Shown here: positions 51,428 to 52,454 of the stretch, in pieces
Numbering within the stretch: the first letter of the stretch is position 1
Layout: the number at the start of each line of letters is the position of its first letter
Assembly (NCBI GenBank): GCA_017438845.1
Contig: JAFRUO010000024.1
Location: 1-52,454 of the forward strand
Reading direction: 5' to 3'
Length of the DNA stretch: 52,454 nt
Origin: Clostridia bacterium
GTDB lineage: Bacteria; Bacillota; Clostridia; Oscillospirales; Acutalibacteraceae
Translations under genes and position numbers: made by a program
The notes under the pieces: model-generated
What the model was told of the DNA's origin: nothing
The model's database searches: none
Seen by the model: only the letters and a program-made list of their open reading frames with translations

Positions 51428-52454
51428 TTAAGAACCGGAAGTTGCCTTCATGTCAAGAATCTTGATGCCTTCGGAAAGGATCAGCTTGCCGTCAACACGC
51501 TCCGTGCAGGTAAAGCCGACCTGACCGTTGGTAGCGTAAAGCTCGTTGAGGCGCTTGATCGTGCGACCGGCTCTATCAGCAATCCAGTAGCAGGAGAAGT
51601 CGCCGAATGCGATGGCTCTTGCACCTGCGGCCATTGTAGGTACCTTCGGAGAGGTGTAGAGCGGATAGCCAAGCAGTCTGTCAGGCTCTCCGGCAGTAAG
51701 AGCAGGCTGCCATACATAGACGCCGTTCAGATCCTTGAGCTTTCTGATAGCTGCGACAGTGGCATCGTTCATGAGGAACTTCGCCTTGCTGCGATAGGGA
51801 GCCTTGAGAGAGTAAACAAGGCTGATCAGCTCATCGGCGGTAATTGCCGTAGCGGAAGCTGCGGTTACGCCGGAAGGAGCACCACCTGCGGTAGAAGGGA
51901 TGAACAGGCCAGTAGGTCTGTCGATAGCCGTCTGGCCGGTCTGCACAGCACCGTTGATGAAGGCATCCTCTTCAGCTTCACCGAAGGCGCGACCGAATTC
52001 CTCAGAGATGTAGCCTTCAATATCAAAGAAGCTGTCGGAAAGCAGCTCGTCGGACACCTTGATGAGGTCAGTCAGCTTAAAAGCGTCAATGCTGGTCTGC
52101 GCGAAGGTCGGATTGCTCTCGGTGTAGGCACCGTTCTCAGCAGTCCACGCCGCCTGCGTGTGACCATTTGCCACAGGGATCTTGCGCTCGTTCTGTGTGG
52201 TGATGACCTTGCAGCCGATAGTACGCATGATGTTGTTTTCATTGAGCGCCTGAACAAGGGTGTGCTCGAATTCAATCGGAACAAGGTATCCGCCGTTTGC
52301 ATCGGTTCCTTCCTCAAGGACATCGCGGATTGCGGGATTGCCGGGATGACGGATGTTGTCCCAGAAGGCCTTTTTATAGGCTGCAGAAGCTCTGCCGGGC
52401 TTATCCTCCGGTTCATCCTTTACACCGGGCTTTCCGGTGAGCGGAGTAGAAGTC
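51428..52454 (-). CDS. major capsid protein, HK97 fold (partial)
   Basis: The frame is open from the window edge to the stop at 51428, giving at least 342 residues with the N-terminus missing. Visible parts fit an HK97-type capsid: AFWDNIRHPGN, EEGTDANGGYLVPIEFEHTL, IGCKVITTQNERKIPVANG, SDSFFDIEGYISEEFGRAFG, DAFINGAVQTGQ, FLMNDATVAAIRKLKDLNG, LLGYPLYTSPKVPTM and the C-terminal FTCTERVDGKLILSEGIKIL. The part before AYKKAFWDN would be the delta/scaffold region and lies outside. Internal ATG codons such as 52228 are not starts. Confidence 0.95.
   Translation of the reverse strand, partial: TSTPLTGKPGVKDEPEDKPGRASAAYKKAFWDNIRHPGNPAIRDVLEEGTDANGGYLVPIEFEHTLVQALNENNIMRTIGCKVITTQNERKIPVANGHTQAAWTAENGAYTESNPTFAQTSIDAFKLTDLIKVSDELLSDSFFDIEGYISEEFGRAFGEAEEDAFINGAVQTGQTAIDRPTGLFIPSTAGGAPSGVTAASATAITADELISLVYSLKAPYRSKAKFLMNDATVAAIRKLKDLNGVYVWQPALTAGEPDRLLGYPLYTSPKVPTMAAGARAIAFGDFSCYWIADRAGRTIKRLNELYATNGQVGFTCTERVDGKLILSEGIKILDMKATSGS

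Larger units (their letters stand above)
34268..52454 (-). mobile_element. siphovirus-type prophage, incomplete at the right edge
   Basis: From the right edge leftwards the minus strand shows the order capsid, head-tail connectors, tail terminator-like, major tail, tail chaperones, tape measure, tail/baseplate, holin, endolysin, then a serine recombinase cassette. This is the late region of a long non-contractile-tailed phage ending at its integration module. Terminase, portal, protease, replication and regulatory genes would lie beyond 52454. All visible structural genes are intact and tightly spaced with 1-4 bp overlaps, so the prophage looks recently active. The left attachment site should lie near 34215-34268, or at the rlmD border if the cargo island belongs to it. 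Confidence 0.85.

Noticed and set aside
51428..52228. Capsid gene starting at the internal ATG at 52228.
   Set aside because: The frame stays open to the window edge and encodes capsid-like sequence upstream, so the gene is cut by the edge rather than starting there.

Overview
The window reads as a chromosomal stretch of a Gram-positive Clostridia bacterium, most likely an Oscillospirales (Ruminococcaceae-like) gut-type organism. The evidence is a secreted protein with a dockerin-type C-terminus, a Firmicutes-type S10-spc-alpha ribosomal superoperon, zinc-type S14 and L36 proteins, purine-rich Shine-Dalgarno sites (AGGAGG) before nearly every gene, and a small KOW-domain gene between map and infA. 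No species call can be made from the sequence alone.

Left arm (1-11,000). A cluster of palindromic GTAGGGG-type repeats is followed on the minus strand by two secreted/cell-surface genes. One encodes a leucine-rich-repeat protein with a dockerin-like end, the other a membrane-anchored protein, and they share a 68-bp identical signal-peptide segment. Next comes a PadR-type repressor gene with three tandem membrane proteins carrying the same N-terminal HAAS-like domain. The minus-strand pair hom-lysC (homoserine dehydrogenase, aspartokinase) follows. Divergent from it are an AI-2E family transporter gene and a CpsB-like PHP phosphatase gene.

Centre (11,187-27,122). A strong sigma-A-type promoter and a structured leader of about 290 nt precede the ribosomal superoperon. 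In order: rpsJ rplC rplD rplW rplB rpsS rplV rpsC rplP rpmC rpsQ rplN rplX rplE rpsN rpsH rplF rplR rpsE rpmD rplO secY adk map KOW infA rpmJ rpsM rpsK rpsD rpoA rplQ. A hairpin terminator closes it. L17 has an unusual tail of about 60 residues rich in Lys, Ala and Glu.

Beyond it lies a MerR-family regulator with a transmembrane helix and a large predicted extracellular domain. It is divergent from a prepilin peptidase gene, and rlmD follows. The MerR gene's own promoter has a 19-bp spacer and the dyad TTTACA-N5-TGTAAA. The same promoter/operator recurs almost exactly 25 kb away, upstream of the secreted-protein pair at 526-2617. This suggests a two-locus envelope-sensing regulon and is the most novel lead in the window.

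Right arm (30,660-52,454). This is accessory DNA. First comes a small cargo island: a TfoX-like gene, a MATE efflux gene behind a structured leader with two mutually exclusive hairpins, a TipAS-type MerR regulator gene with its own 19-bp-spacer promoter, and a small zinc-ribbon membrane protein gene. Three related terminator-like stem-loops separate these genes. After it starts a siphovirus-type prophage, read on the minus strand from the right edge. Its order is major capsid (cut by the window edge), head-tail connectors, gp10-like, tail terminator-like, major tail protein, tail chaperones with an A-AAA-AAC slippery site, tape measure (19 consecutive 11-residue repeats), tail/baseplate proteins, a U32-peptidase-like cysteine protein, holin, four-domain endolysin, a small SHOCT-like protein and a three-gene serine recombinase cassette. 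No tRNA, rRNA or CRISPR array was seen.
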